Part shown: piece after piece, positions 43,828 through 52,460 of the stretch
How positions within the stretch are numbered: the stretch's first letter is position 1
Layout: each line of letters opens with the position of its first letter
Assembly: GCF_016839145.1 (NCBI RefSeq)
Contig: NZ_CP069303.1
Location: 3,897,001-3,961,000, forward strand
DNA: 64,000 nt
Direction of reading: 5' to 3'
Source of the DNA: Shinella sp. PSBB067
GTDB taxonomy: Bacteria > Pseudomonadota > Alphaproteobacteria > Rhizobiales > Rhizobiaceae
Made by a program: the position numbers and the translations under genes
The notes under the pieces: generated by a model
Databases searched by the model: none
Told to the model about the DNA's origin: nothing
What the model saw: only the letters and a program-made list of their open reading frames with translations

Positions 43828-45225
43828 ATGGACGCGACCGAAAACCTCAACCTTCCCTATATCCTGCCCGCGCAGGCACAGAAGCACGTCACCCATAATG
43901 AGGCGATCAAGGCGCTGGATGCGATCCTGCATCTCGCCGTCCTCAGCCGCACCCTTTCGAGCCCGCCGGCAAGCCCGGCCGGCGGGGATCGCTATATCGT
44001 GCCGGCCGGCGCGGGCGGCGCCTGGACCGGCCAGGCGAAGGCGGTCGCCGCCTTTCAGGACGATGCCTGGACCTTCTATCCGCCGCGCGCCGGCTGGCTT
44101 GCCTATGTGCTCGACGAGAACGTCATGCTGGCCTTCAAGGGCGGCGCCTGGGCGCCCGCCAGCTTCGACATCACCCTGCCGGACCGGATCGGCATCAACG
44201 CGACGGCGGATGCGACGAACCGGCTGGCCGTCGCCTCGCCGGCCTCCCTCTTCACCAACGACGGCGCGGGGCACCAGATCAAGGTCAACAAGGCGAATGC
44301 GGGCGATACCGCCTCGCTGCTCTTCCAGACCGGCTGGTCCGGCCGTGCCGAGATGGGCCTTGCCGGCAGCGATGCCTTCCGCGTCAAGGTGAGCGCGAAC
44401 GGTTCGTCCTTCGTGGACGCCATGGTGGCGGATCCGGCGACCGGGCGCGTCAGCTTCCCCGCGGGCGTGGTGGGCCTGCGGCCGCAGCTTTCCGCAAGCC
44501 GCACCTACTACGTCGCCGCCGGCGGCAGCAACGGCAATGACGGCCTGACGGCGGCCACGCCCTTCGCCACCCTGCAAAAGGCGGTGGACGAGGCGCACGG
44601 GCTCGATTGCGCCAGCCACGACGTGACGATCCAGCTTGCCGACGGCAGCTACGCCGGCGCGACGGTCGCCCGCCCGCTCCTCGGCGGCGGCACGCTCTTC
44701 ATCAAGGGCAACGAGACGACGCCGGCCTCCGTGGTGCTCACGGGCGGCCTCGTCCTTTCCAACGGCGCGCAGCTGCGCGTCTCCGGCATCCGCATCGCAA
44801 TTGCGTCGGACCTCGTGCACGCACTTTCCGTCGGCAACGGCGTGAGCCTCAGGCTCGGCAAGATGGAATTCGGCGCCGTCGGCGCGAATGCCGACCACAT
44901 CTTCTCCGACAATCCCTGCCGGATCGTGCTGGAGGAGAACTACACCATCACCGGCGGCGCGCGCCGGCACATGAATATCGGGGCCGGCCTGCTGGTCGGG
45001 GAGGGCCGCACCTTCACGCTGACCGGCACGCCGGCCTTCACCCAGTTCATCGCGGCCCGCAATTCGGGAACCGTCTCGCTGCTCAGCCCGGTGATCGTCG
45101 GCAGCGCCACCGGCAGCCGCTACATCGCCGAGACCAACGGCGTCATCAACACCTTCGGCAAGGCGACGACCTTCCTGCCCGGCTCGGCCACAGGCTCCAA
45201 CCCCTCGGGCGGCATCTATGCCTGA
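43828..45225 (+). CDS. Orphan phage-type DUF2793 protein with predicted beta-helix
   Basis: This 465-residue protein has an N-terminal DUF2793 region (about 1-95: NLNLPYILPAQAQKHVTHNEAI, GDRYIVPAGAGGAW, FQDDAWTFYPPRAGW). That domain is known mainly from tail-fibre or baseplate-adjacent proteins of alphaproteobacterial phages and gene transfer agents. The rest has short hydrophobic turns (TPFATLQKAVDEA, LVLSNGAQLRVSGIRIAI) suggesting a right-handed beta-helix like phage tailspikes. No other phage gene is nearby. CAGGAGCC gives a ribosome site before ATG 43828, and hairpins bracket the gene. No signal peptide is seen. Confidence 0.78.
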   Translation: MDATENLNLPYILPAQAQKHVTHNEAIKALDAILHLAVLSRTLSSPPASPAGGDRYIVPAGAGGAWTGQAKAVAAFQDDAWTFYPPRAGWLAYVLDENVMLAFKGGAWAPASFDITLPDRIGINATADATNRLAVASPASLFTNDGAGHQIKVNKANAGDTASLLFQTGWSGRAEMGLAGSDAFRVKVSANGSSFVDAMVADPATGRVSFPAGVVGLRPQLSASRTYYVAAGGSNGNDGLTAATPFATLQKAVDEAHGLDCASHDVTIQLADGSYAGATVARPLLGGGTLFIKGNETTPASVVLTGGLVLSNGAQLRVSGIRIAIASDLVHALSVGNGVSLRLGKMEFGAVGANADHIFSDNPCRIVLEENYTITGGARRHMNIGAGLLVGEGRTFTLTGTPAFTQFIAARNSGTVSLLSPVIVGSATGSRYIAETNGVINTFGKATTFLPGSATGSNPSGGIYA

Positions 45226-45232
45226 CCTGCCG

Positions 45233-45264
45233 GTCCGGCGGCTCTTGCATCGGGGCCGCCGGAC
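45233..45264 (+). terminator. Hairpin after the DUF2793 gene
   Basis: GTCCGGCGGC and GCCGCCGGAC form a perfect 10-bp stem with a 12-nt loop 8 nt after the stop codon. Only a short TGGTT follows. It probably ends the DUF2793 message as a one-gene unit. Confidence 0.5.
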
Positions 45265-45279
45265 TGGTTATGACAGGCC

Positions 45280-45738
45280 ATGTCGCTCGAATCCGTCCGC
45301 ACCTTCTTCGCTGAGAACGCCCCCGATATCGACGTCCTCGTCACCGAGCAGAGCTCGGCGACCGTGGCGCTGGCCGCCGAGGCGCATGGCGTGGCGCCCG
45401 CGCAGATCGCCAAGACCATCTGCCTGCGCGTCGGCGAGGAGACCGTGCTGATCGTCGCGGCCGGCACGGCGCGGCTGAGCAACCGCAAGTTCAAGGACCG
45501 CTTCGCCGCAAAGCCCCGCATGCTGGATGCCCAGGAGGTGGTCGCCGTGACGTCGCATCCCGTCGGCGGCGTCTGCCCCTTCGGCCTGCCTTCGCCCCTG
45601 CCGGTCTATTGCGATATGTCGCTGCGCGCCTTCGACGAGGTGGTGCCGGCGGCCGGCGCCACCAACGCGGCGGTGCGCATCGCGCCGGAACGCATGGCGG
45701 GCCTCGTGGCCGGCGAATGGGTCGACGTCTGCGAATGA
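45280..45738 (+). CDS. YbaK/EbsC-family aminoacyl-tRNA deacylase
   Basis: This 152-residue protein of the YbaK/ProX editing family hydrolyses mischarged aminoacyl-tRNA. Family marks are AKTICLRVGEETVLIVAAGTARL, the conserved Lys region NRKFKDRF, and HPVGGVCPFGLPSPLPVYCD. Length matches single-domain trans-editing factors. It starts 15 nt after the hairpin and appears to be a stand-alone gene without functional link to its neighbours. Confidence 0.9.
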   Translation: MSLESVRTFFAENAPDIDVLVTEQSSATVALAAEAHGVAPAQIAKTICLRVGEETVLIVAAGTARLSNRKFKDRFAAKPRMLDAQEVVAVTSHPVGGVCPFGLPSPLPVYCDMSLRAFDEVVPAAGATNAAVRIAPERMAGLVAGEWVDVCE

Positions 45739-45969
45739 CGCTGCGGCGGGCTTTGCCGCCGTGAAAGAGTTTCGCGAAAATCCGGGGGAATGCCCGGCTG
45801 GCGCTGGCGCGCGGGAACCCGCATTATGACGAAACTGTGATCACGGTGGCCTGTCTCTTTCGGACCGCCGCGCACAGGCGCGGAAGGAACCGCGAACGGG
45901 CTGCTGGAGGAGCATTGGCCCGGATCTATCGCAAGGCGGCGCTACCGGCGCCCGCCAGGGGGAGAAAAC
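45739..45969. promoter_or_regulatory. Leader region of the purine permease gene
   Basis: These 231 nt precede the permease ATG. They contain a short hairpin just after the deacylase stop (CGGCGG 45744-45749 with CCGCCG 45756-45761), the 10-bp palindrome TTTCGCGAAA (45770-45779), and AGGGGGAGA as ribosome site. I do not see the conserved purine-riboswitch core, so control is probably by promoter. Confidence 0.4.
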
Positions 45970-47262
45970 ATGTTTGAACGGCTTTTCAAGCTGAGTGAGC
46001 ACGGCACGTCGGTGCGCACCGAGGTGATCGCGGGTCTGACGACCTTCCTCACCATGTCCTATATCATCTTCGTCAACCCGGACATCCTGTCGACGACGGG
46101 CATGGACCGGGACGCCGTCTTCGTCGCGACCTGTCTTGCCGCGGCACTCGGCTCCATGGTCATGGCGACCGTCGCCAACTGGCCGATCGGCATGGCCCCC
46201 GGCATGGGCCTCAACGCCTTCTTCGCCTTCACCGTCGTGGCGGCGCTCGGCTTCACCTGGCAGCAGGCGCTCGGCGCGGTCTTCATCTCCGGCGTCATCT
46301 TCGTCATCCTCACGGTGACGGGCGTGCGCAGCTGGCTGATCGAGGGCATACCCCATTCGCTCAGAAGCGCCATTGCCGCCGGTATCGGCCTCTTCCTCGG
46401 CATCATCGCCCTGAAGAGCTCCGGCATCGTCGTCGACAACCCGGCGACGCTCGTCGGCCTCGGCGACCTCAAGCAGACCGGCCCGCTGCTCGCCATCCTC
46501 GGCTTCTTCGTCATCGCCGTGCTTGATGCGCTGCGCGTCAAGGGCGCGATCCTGATCGGCATCCTCGTCGTCACGATCCTGTCCTGGATCCTCGGCGTCA
46601 GCGAGTTCCGCGGCATCGTCTCGGCGCCGCCGTCGATCCTGCCGACCTTCCTGCAGCTCGACATCGTCGGCGCGCTGCATGGCGGCCTGCTGCATGTCAT
46701 CCTCGTCTTCGTGCTCGTCGAGGTCTTCGACGCCACGGGCACGCTGATCGGCGTCGCCAAGCGCGCCGGCCTCATCCAGGAGGGCCAGAAGAGCCGGCTC
46801 GGCCGCGCGCTGCTTGCCGACAGCACGGCGATCGTCGCCGGCTCGCTGATGGGCACGAGCAGCACCACCGCCTATGTCGAGAGCGCCTCGGGCGTCCAGG
46901 CGGGCGGCCGCACGGGCCTCACCGCCTTCGTCGTCGCCATCCTGTTCCTCGCCGCCCTCTTCATCTCGCCGCTCGCCGCCTCGGTGCCGAGCTATGCGAC
47001 GGCCCCGGCCCTGCTCTATGTCGCCGGCCTGATGATGCGGGAACTGACGGAAGTCGAGTGGGAAGACCTCACGGAAGCGGCCCCGGCCGCGCTCACCGCG
47101 CTCGCCATGCCCTTCACCTACTCCATCGCCAACGGCCTTGCCTTCGGCTTCGTCAGCTATGTCGTGCTGAAGTTCTTCACCGGCAAGTGGCGCCAGATCC
47201 ACCCGGCAACGGCCATCGTCGCCGCCCTCTTCGTCATCCGCTTCGCCTTCTTCACGGAATAG
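45970..47262 (+). CDS. AzgA-type NCS2 purine permease
   Basis: This 430-residue membrane transporter of the AzgA/GhxP/PbuG branch of NCS2 imports adenine, guanine or hypoxanthine with protons. The N-terminus shows TEVIAGLTTFLTMSYIIFVNPDIL and the substrate motifs GMAPGMGLNAFFAF and GTSSTTAYVESASGV. About 12 hydrophobic segments are present. Its position beside xanthine dehydrogenase and guanine deaminase genes fits uptake of the bases they consume. Confidence 0.93.
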   Translation: MFERLFKLSEHGTSVRTEVIAGLTTFLTMSYIIFVNPDILSTTGMDRDAVFVATCLAAALGSMVMATVANWPIGMAPGMGLNAFFAFTVVAALGFTWQQALGAVFISGVIFVILTVTGVRSWLIEGIPHSLRSAIAAGIGLFLGIIALKSSGIVVDNPATLVGLGDLKQTGPLLAILGFFVIAVLDALRVKGAILIGILVVTILSWILGVSEFRGIVSAPPSILPTFLQLDIVGALHGGLLHVILVFVLVEVFDATGTLIGVAKRAGLIQEGQKSRLGRALLADSTAIVAGSLMGTSSTTAYVESASGVQAGGRTGLTAFVVAILFLAALFISPLAASVPSYATAPALLYVAGLMMRELTEVEWEDLTEAAPAALTALAMPFTYSIANGLAFGFVSYVVLKFFTGKWRQIHPATAIVAALFVIRFAFFTE

Positions 47263-47283
47263 GACCGGGCACGCATCCAAGGG

Positions 47284-47312
47284 AAAGGGCCGCGCTCACC
47301 GCGCGGCCCTTT
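47284..47312 (+). terminator. Intrinsic terminator of the purine permease gene
   Basis: AAAGGGCCGCGC and GCGCGGCCCTTT form a 12-bp stem with loop TCACC, and the T-tract runs on (TTTTTCGTTTT). It is a textbook rho-independent terminator. Confidence 0.92.
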
Positions 47313-47340
47313 TTCGTTTTGGAATCTGAATGCGGGCACG

Positions 47341-47369
47341 AAAAAGCCGGCCCGTGGAGGCGGGCCGGC
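47341..47369 (-). terminator. Intrinsic terminator of allA
   Basis: GCCGGCCCG (47346-47354) and CGGGCCGGC (47361-47369) form a perfect 9-bp stem. On the minus strand it is followed by TTTTT (47345-47341), 25 nt after the allA stop. It faces the permease terminator, insulating the two convergent genes. Confidence 0.9.
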
Positions 47370-47394
47370 GGATCCGTGAGCCCCGGTGGGCGGC

Positions 47395-47880
47395 TCAGCG
47401 GATCAGGAACGCTTCCTCGTAGAAATGCTCCTCGAGATTGACGCCCTCGCCGCCGCGGTCGACCACGGCGAAGTCGGAGGGCTTGTCGAGCGGGGTCAGG
47501 ATGCCGTGCCAGACGTTGCGGCCGATATTGACCCCCTGGCCGGGCGCGGTGCGGAAGGCGAGCGGCTCGGCCGGGCCGTTTTGCGTCTCCTCGGCGACGA
47601 CCACCAGGAAGGTGCTGTCGCCGAGCGGAATGAAGGCCTGGCTGCCGAACGGGTGGCGCTCGACCATCCTGAGCTCCAGCGGCAGCGGATAGGGCTCGCC
47701 GCGCAACAGGCTGATCATCGGCCGCGCCTTCTCGCCGGTCGTCTCGATATGCGCAAGGTCGTGGTAGCGCACGCACTTTCCCGCATTGATCGGGAAATTG
47801 TGCGCGCCGTCCTGCTCGATGACCTGGCCGAAAGGCGCGAAGGCCTCGCGGGTCAGCGGTTTGATCTCGATGGTCTTCAT
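47395..47880 (-). CDS. allA: Ureidoglycolate lyase
   Basis: This 161-residue cupin-fold enzyme of the AllA family splits ureidoglycolate into glyoxylate and urea. Signatures are FAPFGQVIEQDG, the RHPFGSQAFIPL core with HPF and NVWHGILTPLD near the metal-site strand. Start 47880 follows GGAGGAAATCC; longer in-frame extension is rejected. It is divergent from uraH and has its own terminator. The glyoxylate released feeds gcl 11 kb away. Confidence 0.93.
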   Translation of the reverse strand: MKTIEIKPLTREAFAPFGQVIEQDGAHNFPINAGKCVRYHDLAHIETTGEKARPMISLLRGEPYPLPLELRMVERHPFGSQAFIPLGDSTFLVVVAEETQNGPAEPLAFRTAPGQGVNIGRNVWHGILTPLDKPSDFAVVDRGGEGVNLEEHFYEEAFLIR

Positions 47881-48244
47881 GGATTTCCTCCCTGGGCCGG
47901 AATGGCCGGACATGGCGCCGGCGGCATGCCGTGCGGATCAACGTTGCGGCGGCGACAGGGTGGGGAGGTTCCCTCTCGCGCCGATGACTATCACAGTTTT
48001 GCCGCGCTCGCAGCAGGGACGTGGCCGCGAGATGCGGCCTCCATCGTCCGAGCTGCGCCGCCGTTCGCGTCGCGCGCCCGTCACGGGGAGCGCTTCCGGA
48101 CGGCACCGGCAGTGAATGTCTAACCCGAAAATCGCGCGCGCCATTCCCCCGGAAAATTTGAAAGTCTCGAACGATCTTTCCGCTTTTCAGTGGAAACGGG
48201 CTGGCGGATAGTGATTGCAGGCGCATTGTGCTCGGGAGGAAAAC
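47881..48244. promoter_or_regulatory. Divergent promoter region allA / uraH-xdhABC
   Basis: These 364 nt separate two divergent purine-catabolic units. They carry ribosome sites at both ends (GGAGGAAA for allA, GGGAGGAA for uraH). Near 48160-48200 there is an AT-rich patch with GAAAG-N11-CTTTC (48160-48180) and a bulged hairpin (48180-48199). No ORF with coding character is seen. An operator for a purine or ureide-responsive regulator is likely but cannot be defined. Confidence 0.45.
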
Positions 48245-48610
48245 ATGCAGTCTCATTCGCACGGAGCCGGACGGCTCACGACCCACGTCCTGGACACCGC
48301 CCGGGGCAAGCCGGCGGAGGGCCTGCGCATCGATCTCTACCGGGTCGAAGGCGACGCGTTCCACCACCTCAAGACCACCGAGACGAACGACGACGGCCGC
48401 TGCGACGCACCGCTGCTTTCGGGCGAGACGATGAAGGCCGGCACCTACGAACTGCGCTTCCATGCCGGCGACTATCTCGGCCGCACGGGCGACGGCCCGC
48501 TCTTCCTCGACATCATCCCGATCCGCTTCGGCCTTGCCGACGAGGGTGCGCATTACCATGTACCGCTTCTCGTCTCGCCCTTCAGCTATTCCACCTACCG
48601 CGGGAGCTAA
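48245..48610 (+). CDS. uraH: 5-hydroxyisourate hydrolase
   Basis: This 121-residue transthyretin-related protein hydrolyses 5-hydroxyisourate, the unstable product of urate oxidase, to OHCU. Hallmarks are [14 protein letters not shown] at the N-terminus, the central H in [18 protein letters not shown], and the C-terminal tetrapeptide YRGS, diagnostic of the enzyme against transthyretin. ATG 48245 follows GGGAGGAAA. It heads an operon with xdhA (3-nt gap), xdhB and xdhC. No periplasmic signal is present. Confidence 0.95.
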   Translation: MQSHSHGAGRLTTHVLDTARGKPAEGLRIDLYRVEGDAFHHLKTTETNDDGRCDAPLLSGETMKAGTYELRFHAGDYLGRTGDGPLFLDIIPIRFGLADEGAHYHVPLLVSPFSYSTYRGS

Positions 48611-48613
48611 ACC

Positions 48614-50098
48614 ATGGCGGCCGTGACGATCCGCTCGGAACTGCGTTTCATCCTCAACGGCAAGGACGTGTCCCTCAGCGACGTCGCGCCGGACCAGACC
48701 CTGCTCGACTGGCTGCGCCTCTCCCGCCTGCTGAAAGGCACGAAGGAAGGCTGCGCCGAGGGCGACTGCGGCGCCTGCACCGTGCTGGTGGGACGCCTGA
48801 CGTCGGACGGCGGGCTGGTCTATGAGGGCGTCAATGCCTGCATCCGCTTCCTCGGCTCGCTGGACGGCTGTCATGTCGTGACGGTCGAGCATCTGGCCGC
48901 CGCCGACGGGCGCCTCCATCCCGTGCAGCAGGCCATGGTGGATTATCACGGCTCGCAATGCGGCTTCTGCACGCCGGGCTTCGTCATGTCGCTCTATGCG
49001 CTCTGGATGAAGAGCCCGAACCCGGGCGACCGCGAGATCGAGACGGCCCTGCAAGGCAATCTCTGTCGCTGCACCGGCTACGAGCCGATCCTGCGCGCCG
49101 CGCGCGCCATCTCGACCTATGGCGGTACGGACAGGGATCCGCTGCTTTCCGAGCGCGAGACCATGATCGCCCGCCTCAAGGGCCTGCGCGACGGCGCCCG
49201 CGTCGAGATCGGCGAGGGCAAGCGCCGCTTCATCGTGCCCGCCGGCCTCGACGACTTCGCCGCCGTGCTGGAAGCCTCGCCGACCGCGACGGTCGTTGCC
49301 GGCTCCACCGATGTCGGCCTCTGGGTGACGAAGCACATGCGCGACATCGCGCCGGTGGTCTTCATAAGCGGGCTCGACGAACTGAAATCCATCACAGTGA
49401 AGGATGGCACGGTCTCCATCGGCGCCGGCGTCACCTATAGCGAGGCCGTCTCGGTCCTCGCGCAGCATATTCCGGTGCTGGCGCCCCTGATCCACCGCAT
49501 CGGCGGCCAGCAGGTGCGCAACATGGGCACGATCGGCGGCAACATCGCCAACGGCTCGCCCATCGGCGACACGCCCCCCGCGCTCATCGCGCTCGGCAGC
49601 ATGCTGACCTTGCGCAAGGGCGCCGAACGGCGCACCATCTCCCTGCAGGACTTCTTCATCGCCTATGGCAAGCAGGACCGCCAGCCGGGCGAATTCGTCG
49701 AGGCCGTGCATGTGCCGGTGCCGGCGGCCTCCGAGAAGGTCGCCATCTACAAGGTGACCAAGCGCCGCGACGAGGACATCACCGCGACGCTCGGCGCCTT
49801 CCGCCTGGCGCTTGCCGACGACGGCACGGTGGCGGCGATCACGATCGCCTATGGCGGCATGGCGGCGACGCCGAAGCGCGCCTTTGCCGTCGAGGCCGCG
49901 CTTCTCGGAAAGCCCTGGACCGAGGCGACCGTGGAAGCGGCCATGGAGACGTACGCGGAAGACTACGCGCCGCTGACCGACATGCGCGCGACCGCCGAAT
50001 ACCGCGCGCTGGTGGCGAGAAACCTGCTTCTACGGTTCTTCGTGGAAACCACATCCGGCGCGGCGAGCGCGCAGGTGCAACGATACGAGGCAGCGTGA
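48614..50098 (+). CDS. xdhA: Xanthine dehydrogenase small subunit (2Fe-2S and FAD domains)
   Basis: This 494-residue subunit has a plant-type 2Fe-2S domain (GCAEGDCGACTV, C47/C52/C55) and a second 2Fe-2S helical domain (QCGFCTPGF, LCRCTGYEPILRA). A FAD domain follows (about 200-480: TVVAGSTDVGLW, GGQQVRNMGTIGGNIANGSPIGD). It passes electrons from the molybdenum site of XdhB to NAD+. The gene lies 3 nt after uraH and 3 nt before xdhB. Confidence 0.96.
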   Translation: MAAVTIRSELRFILNGKDVSLSDVAPDQTLLDWLRLSRLLKGTKEGCAEGDCGACTVLVGRLTSDGGLVYEGVNACIRFLGSLDGCHVVTVEHLAAADGRLHPVQQAMVDYHGSQCGFCTPGFVMSLYALWMKSPNPGDREIETALQGNLCRCTGYEPILRAARAISTYGGTDRDPLLSERETMIARLKGLRDGARVEIGEGKRRFIVPAGLDDFAAVLEASPTATVVAGSTDVGLWVTKHMRDIAPVVFISGLDELKSITVKDGTVSIGAGVTYSEAVSVLAQHIPVLAPLIHRIGGQQVRNMGTIGGNIANGSPIGDTPPALIALGSMLTLRKGAERRTISLQDFFIAYGKQDRQPGEFVEAVHVPVPAASEKVAIYKVTKRRDEDITATLGAFRLALADDGTVAAITIAYGGMAATPKRAFAVEAALLGKPWTEATVEAAMETYAEDYAPLTDMRATAEYRALVARNLLLRFFVETTSGAASAQVQRYEAA

Positions 50099-50101
50099 GC
50101 C

Positions 50102-52456
50102 ATGAACAAGCATACGACCGACCTCAAGGCCGAGAAGATCACCGGCGGCGTGCATGCGAGCCCCCGCCATGACTCCGCCCACAAGCATGTCGCCGGCACC
50201 GCCGTCTATATCGACGACATCACCGAGCCCGCCGGCACGCTGCATGCCGGCCTCGGCCTTTCCACCGTCGCCCACGGTGTCCTGAAATCCGTCGACCTCT
50301 CGGCGGTGCGCGCCGCGCCCGGCGTCGTCGCGGTGTTGACGCATGAGGACATTCCCGGCGTCAACGACATCTCGCCCTCGGGCATGCACGACGATCCGGT
50401 GCTCGCCGCCGGCAAGGTGGAGTTCCACGGCCAGCCGATCTTCTGCGTGATCGCCGAGACGCGTGAGGAAGCCCGCCGCGCCGCCCGGCTCGCGAAGATC
50501 GAATATGAGGAGCTGCCGGCCGATATCGACATCTGGGACCTCGACCAGTCCACCCACCGCCAGGTCTTCCCGCCGCTGACGCTGAAGCGCGGCGATGCGG
50601 CGGCGGCGCTCGAAGGCGCCCCGCACCGCGTGAAGGGCCGCATGCGGCTCGGCGGGCAGGATCATTTCTATCTCGAAGGCCAGGTCTCGCTTGCCGTGCC
50701 GGGCGAGGACGACGAGGTCCTCGTCCACTGCTCCACCCAGGGGCCGAGCGAGACGCAGCACATGATCGCCCATGCGCTCGGCGTGCCAAGCCATGCCGTG
50801 ACGGTGGAAGTGCGCCGCATGGGCGGCGGCTTCGGCGGCAAGGAGACGCAGGCGAACCAGTGCGCCGCGCTCGCCGCCATCGCCGCCAAGAAGCTGAACC
50901 GCGCCGTGAAGGTGCGGCTCGACCGCGACGAGGACATGGTCGCCACCGGCAAGCGGCACGACTTCGCCATCGACTACGATATCGGCTTCGACGAGGAGGG
51001 CCGCATCCTCGCCGTGGACTATACCTTCGCGCTCAGGGCCGGCTTTTCGGCCGACCTGTCCGGCCCGGTGGGCGACCGGGCGCTGTTCCACTGCGACAAC
51101 GCCTATTTCTTCCCGCATGTCCATGCCAGGACGGCGCTGCTGCATACCAACACGGTGTCGAACACCGCCTTCCGCGGCTTCGGCGGCCCGCAGGGCATGG
51201 TGGGCGCCGAGCGCGTCATCGACGAGGTGGCCTTCGCTGTCGGCAAGGACCCGCTCGATATCCGCAAGCTGAACTTCTACGACGAGATCGGCGTCGAGGG
51301 CACGCGCAACCTCACGCCCTATCACCAGAAGGTCGAGGACTGCATCATCCAGCGTATCGTCGCCGAGTTGGAGCAGAGCGCCGACTATGCCGGCCGCCGC
51401 AAGGCGATCGCCGAATTCAATGCGAAGAGCCGCATCGTCAAGCGCGGTATCGCGCTGACGCCGGTCAAGTTCGGCATCTCCTTCACCAAGACCGAATCCA
51501 ACCAGGCCGGCGCGCTGGTGCATGTCTATACCGACGGCTCCGTGCACATGAACCATGGCGGCACGGAAATGGGCCAGGGCCTGCACCTGAAGGTGGCGCA
51601 GGTCGTGGCGGAGGAGTTCCAGATCGATCTCGACCGGGTGAAGATCACCGCGACGACGACCGCCAAGGTGCCCAACACCTCGCCGACCGCCGCCTCCTCG
51701 GGCGCCGACCTCAACGGCATGGCGGCGCAGAATGCCGCCCGCCAGATCAAGGACCGGCTGATCGACTTCGCCGCGGAAAGCCATCAGGTGCCGCGCGACC
51801 AGGTCGTCTTCCTGCCCAACCGGGTGCGCATCGGCAATGCCGAGATTGCCTTCAACGATCTCGTCAGGCAGGCCTATGTGGCGCGCGTCCAGCTTTCGGC
51901 GGCCGGCTTCTACAAGACGCCGAAGATCCATTGGGACCGCTCCAAGGGCCGCGGCCACGCCTTCTACTACTACGCCTATGGCGCAGCCTGCTCGGAAGTG
52001 TCCGTCGATACGCTGACCGGCGAATATGTCGTCGAGCGCACCGACATCCTGCACGATACCGGCCGCTCGCTGAACAGGATCATCGATATCGGCCAGGTCG
52101 AGGGCGGCTTCATCCAGGGCATGGGCTGGCTGACGACGGAGGAATTGTGGTGGGACGGCAAGGGGCGGCTGCGCACCCACGCGCCCTCCACCTACAAGAT
52201 CCCGCTCGCCTCGGACCGCCCGAAGATCTTTAACGTGGCGCTCACGGACTGGTCGGAAGCCTACGAGCCGACGATCCACCGCTCCAAGGCGGTCGGCGAG
52301 CCACCGCTGCCGCTCGGCCTTTCCGTGCTGCACGCCCTGTCTGACGCGGCGGCGAGCGTGGCGGATCACAAGGTCTGCCCGAAGCTCGACGCTCCCGCGA
52401 CGCCCGAGCGCGTGCTGATGGCCGTCGAGCGGCTGAAAGCCGGCAAAAAGGGGTAG
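50102..52456 (+). CDS. xdhB: Xanthine dehydrogenase molybdopterin-binding subunit
   Basis: This 784-residue subunit carries the Mo-cofactor and oxidises hypoxanthine and xanthine to urate. Motifs include AGTAVYIDDITEPAGTLHAG at the N-terminus, GGGFGGKE and FRGFGGPQGM at the cofactor site, GGTEMGQGLH, and the catalytic-Glu region VGEPPLPLGLSV near the end. Length is normal for rhodobacter-type XdhB. It is followed 4 nt later by the cofactor-insertion gene xdhC. Confidence 0.96.
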   Translation: MNKHTTDLKAEKITGGVHASPRHDSAHKHVAGTAVYIDDITEPAGTLHAGLGLSTVAHGVLKSVDLSAVRAAPGVVAVLTHEDIPGVNDISPSGMHDDPVLAAGKVEFHGQPIFCVIAETREEARRAARLAKIEYEELPADIDIWDLDQSTHRQVFPPLTLKRGDAAAALEGAPHRVKGRMRLGGQDHFYLEGQVSLAVPGEDDEVLVHCSTQGPSETQHMIAHALGVPSHAVTVEVRRMGGGFGGKETQANQCAALAAIAAKKLNRAVKVRLDRDEDMVATGKRHDFAIDYDIGFDEEGRILAVDYTFALRAGFSADLSGPVGDRALFHCDNAYFFPHVHARTALLHTNTVSNTAFRGFGGPQGMVGAERVIDEVAFAVGKDPLDIRKLNFYDEIGVEGTRNLTPYHQKVEDCIIQRIVAELEQSADYAGRRKAIAEFNAKSRIVKRGIALTPVKFGISFTKTESNQAGALVHVYTDGSVHMNHGGTEMGQGLHLKVAQVVAEEFQIDLDRVKITATTTAKVPNTSPTAASSGADLNGMAAQNAARQIKDRLIDFAAESHQVPRDQVVFLPNRVRIGNAEIAFNDLVRQAYVARVQLSAAGFYKTPKIHWDRSKGRGHAFYYYAYGAACSEVSVDTLTGEYVVERTDILHDTGRSLNRIIDIGQVEGGFIQGMGWLTTEELWWDGKGRLRTHAPSTYKIPLASDRPKIFNVALTDWSEAYEPTIHRSKAVGEPPLPLGLSVLHALSDAAASVADHKVCPKLDAPATPERVLMAVERLKAGKKG

Positions 52457-52460
52457 TGGA

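Noticed and set aside
41815..44970. A 1051-codon open frame on the minus strand opposite the dehydratase and DUF2793 genes
   Set aside because: It is antisense to two well-supported genes, is Arg/His/Asp/Gly-rich as expected for shadow frames of GC-rich DNA, spans an intergenic hairpin and has no recognisable domain.
43828..45225. Prophage remnant
   Set aside because: Only one phage-type gene is present, without integrase, capsid, portal or att-like repeats; treated as an orphan gene.
45739..45969. Purine riboswitch before the AzgA-type permease
   Set aside because: The conserved core and paired loops of the purine aptamer could not be found; the region has only short GC hairpins.
47252..49711. 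An 819-codon minus-strand frame covering allA, uraH and xdhA
   Set aside because: It crosses terminators, a divergent promoter and genes on both strands, and its product has no domain pattern.
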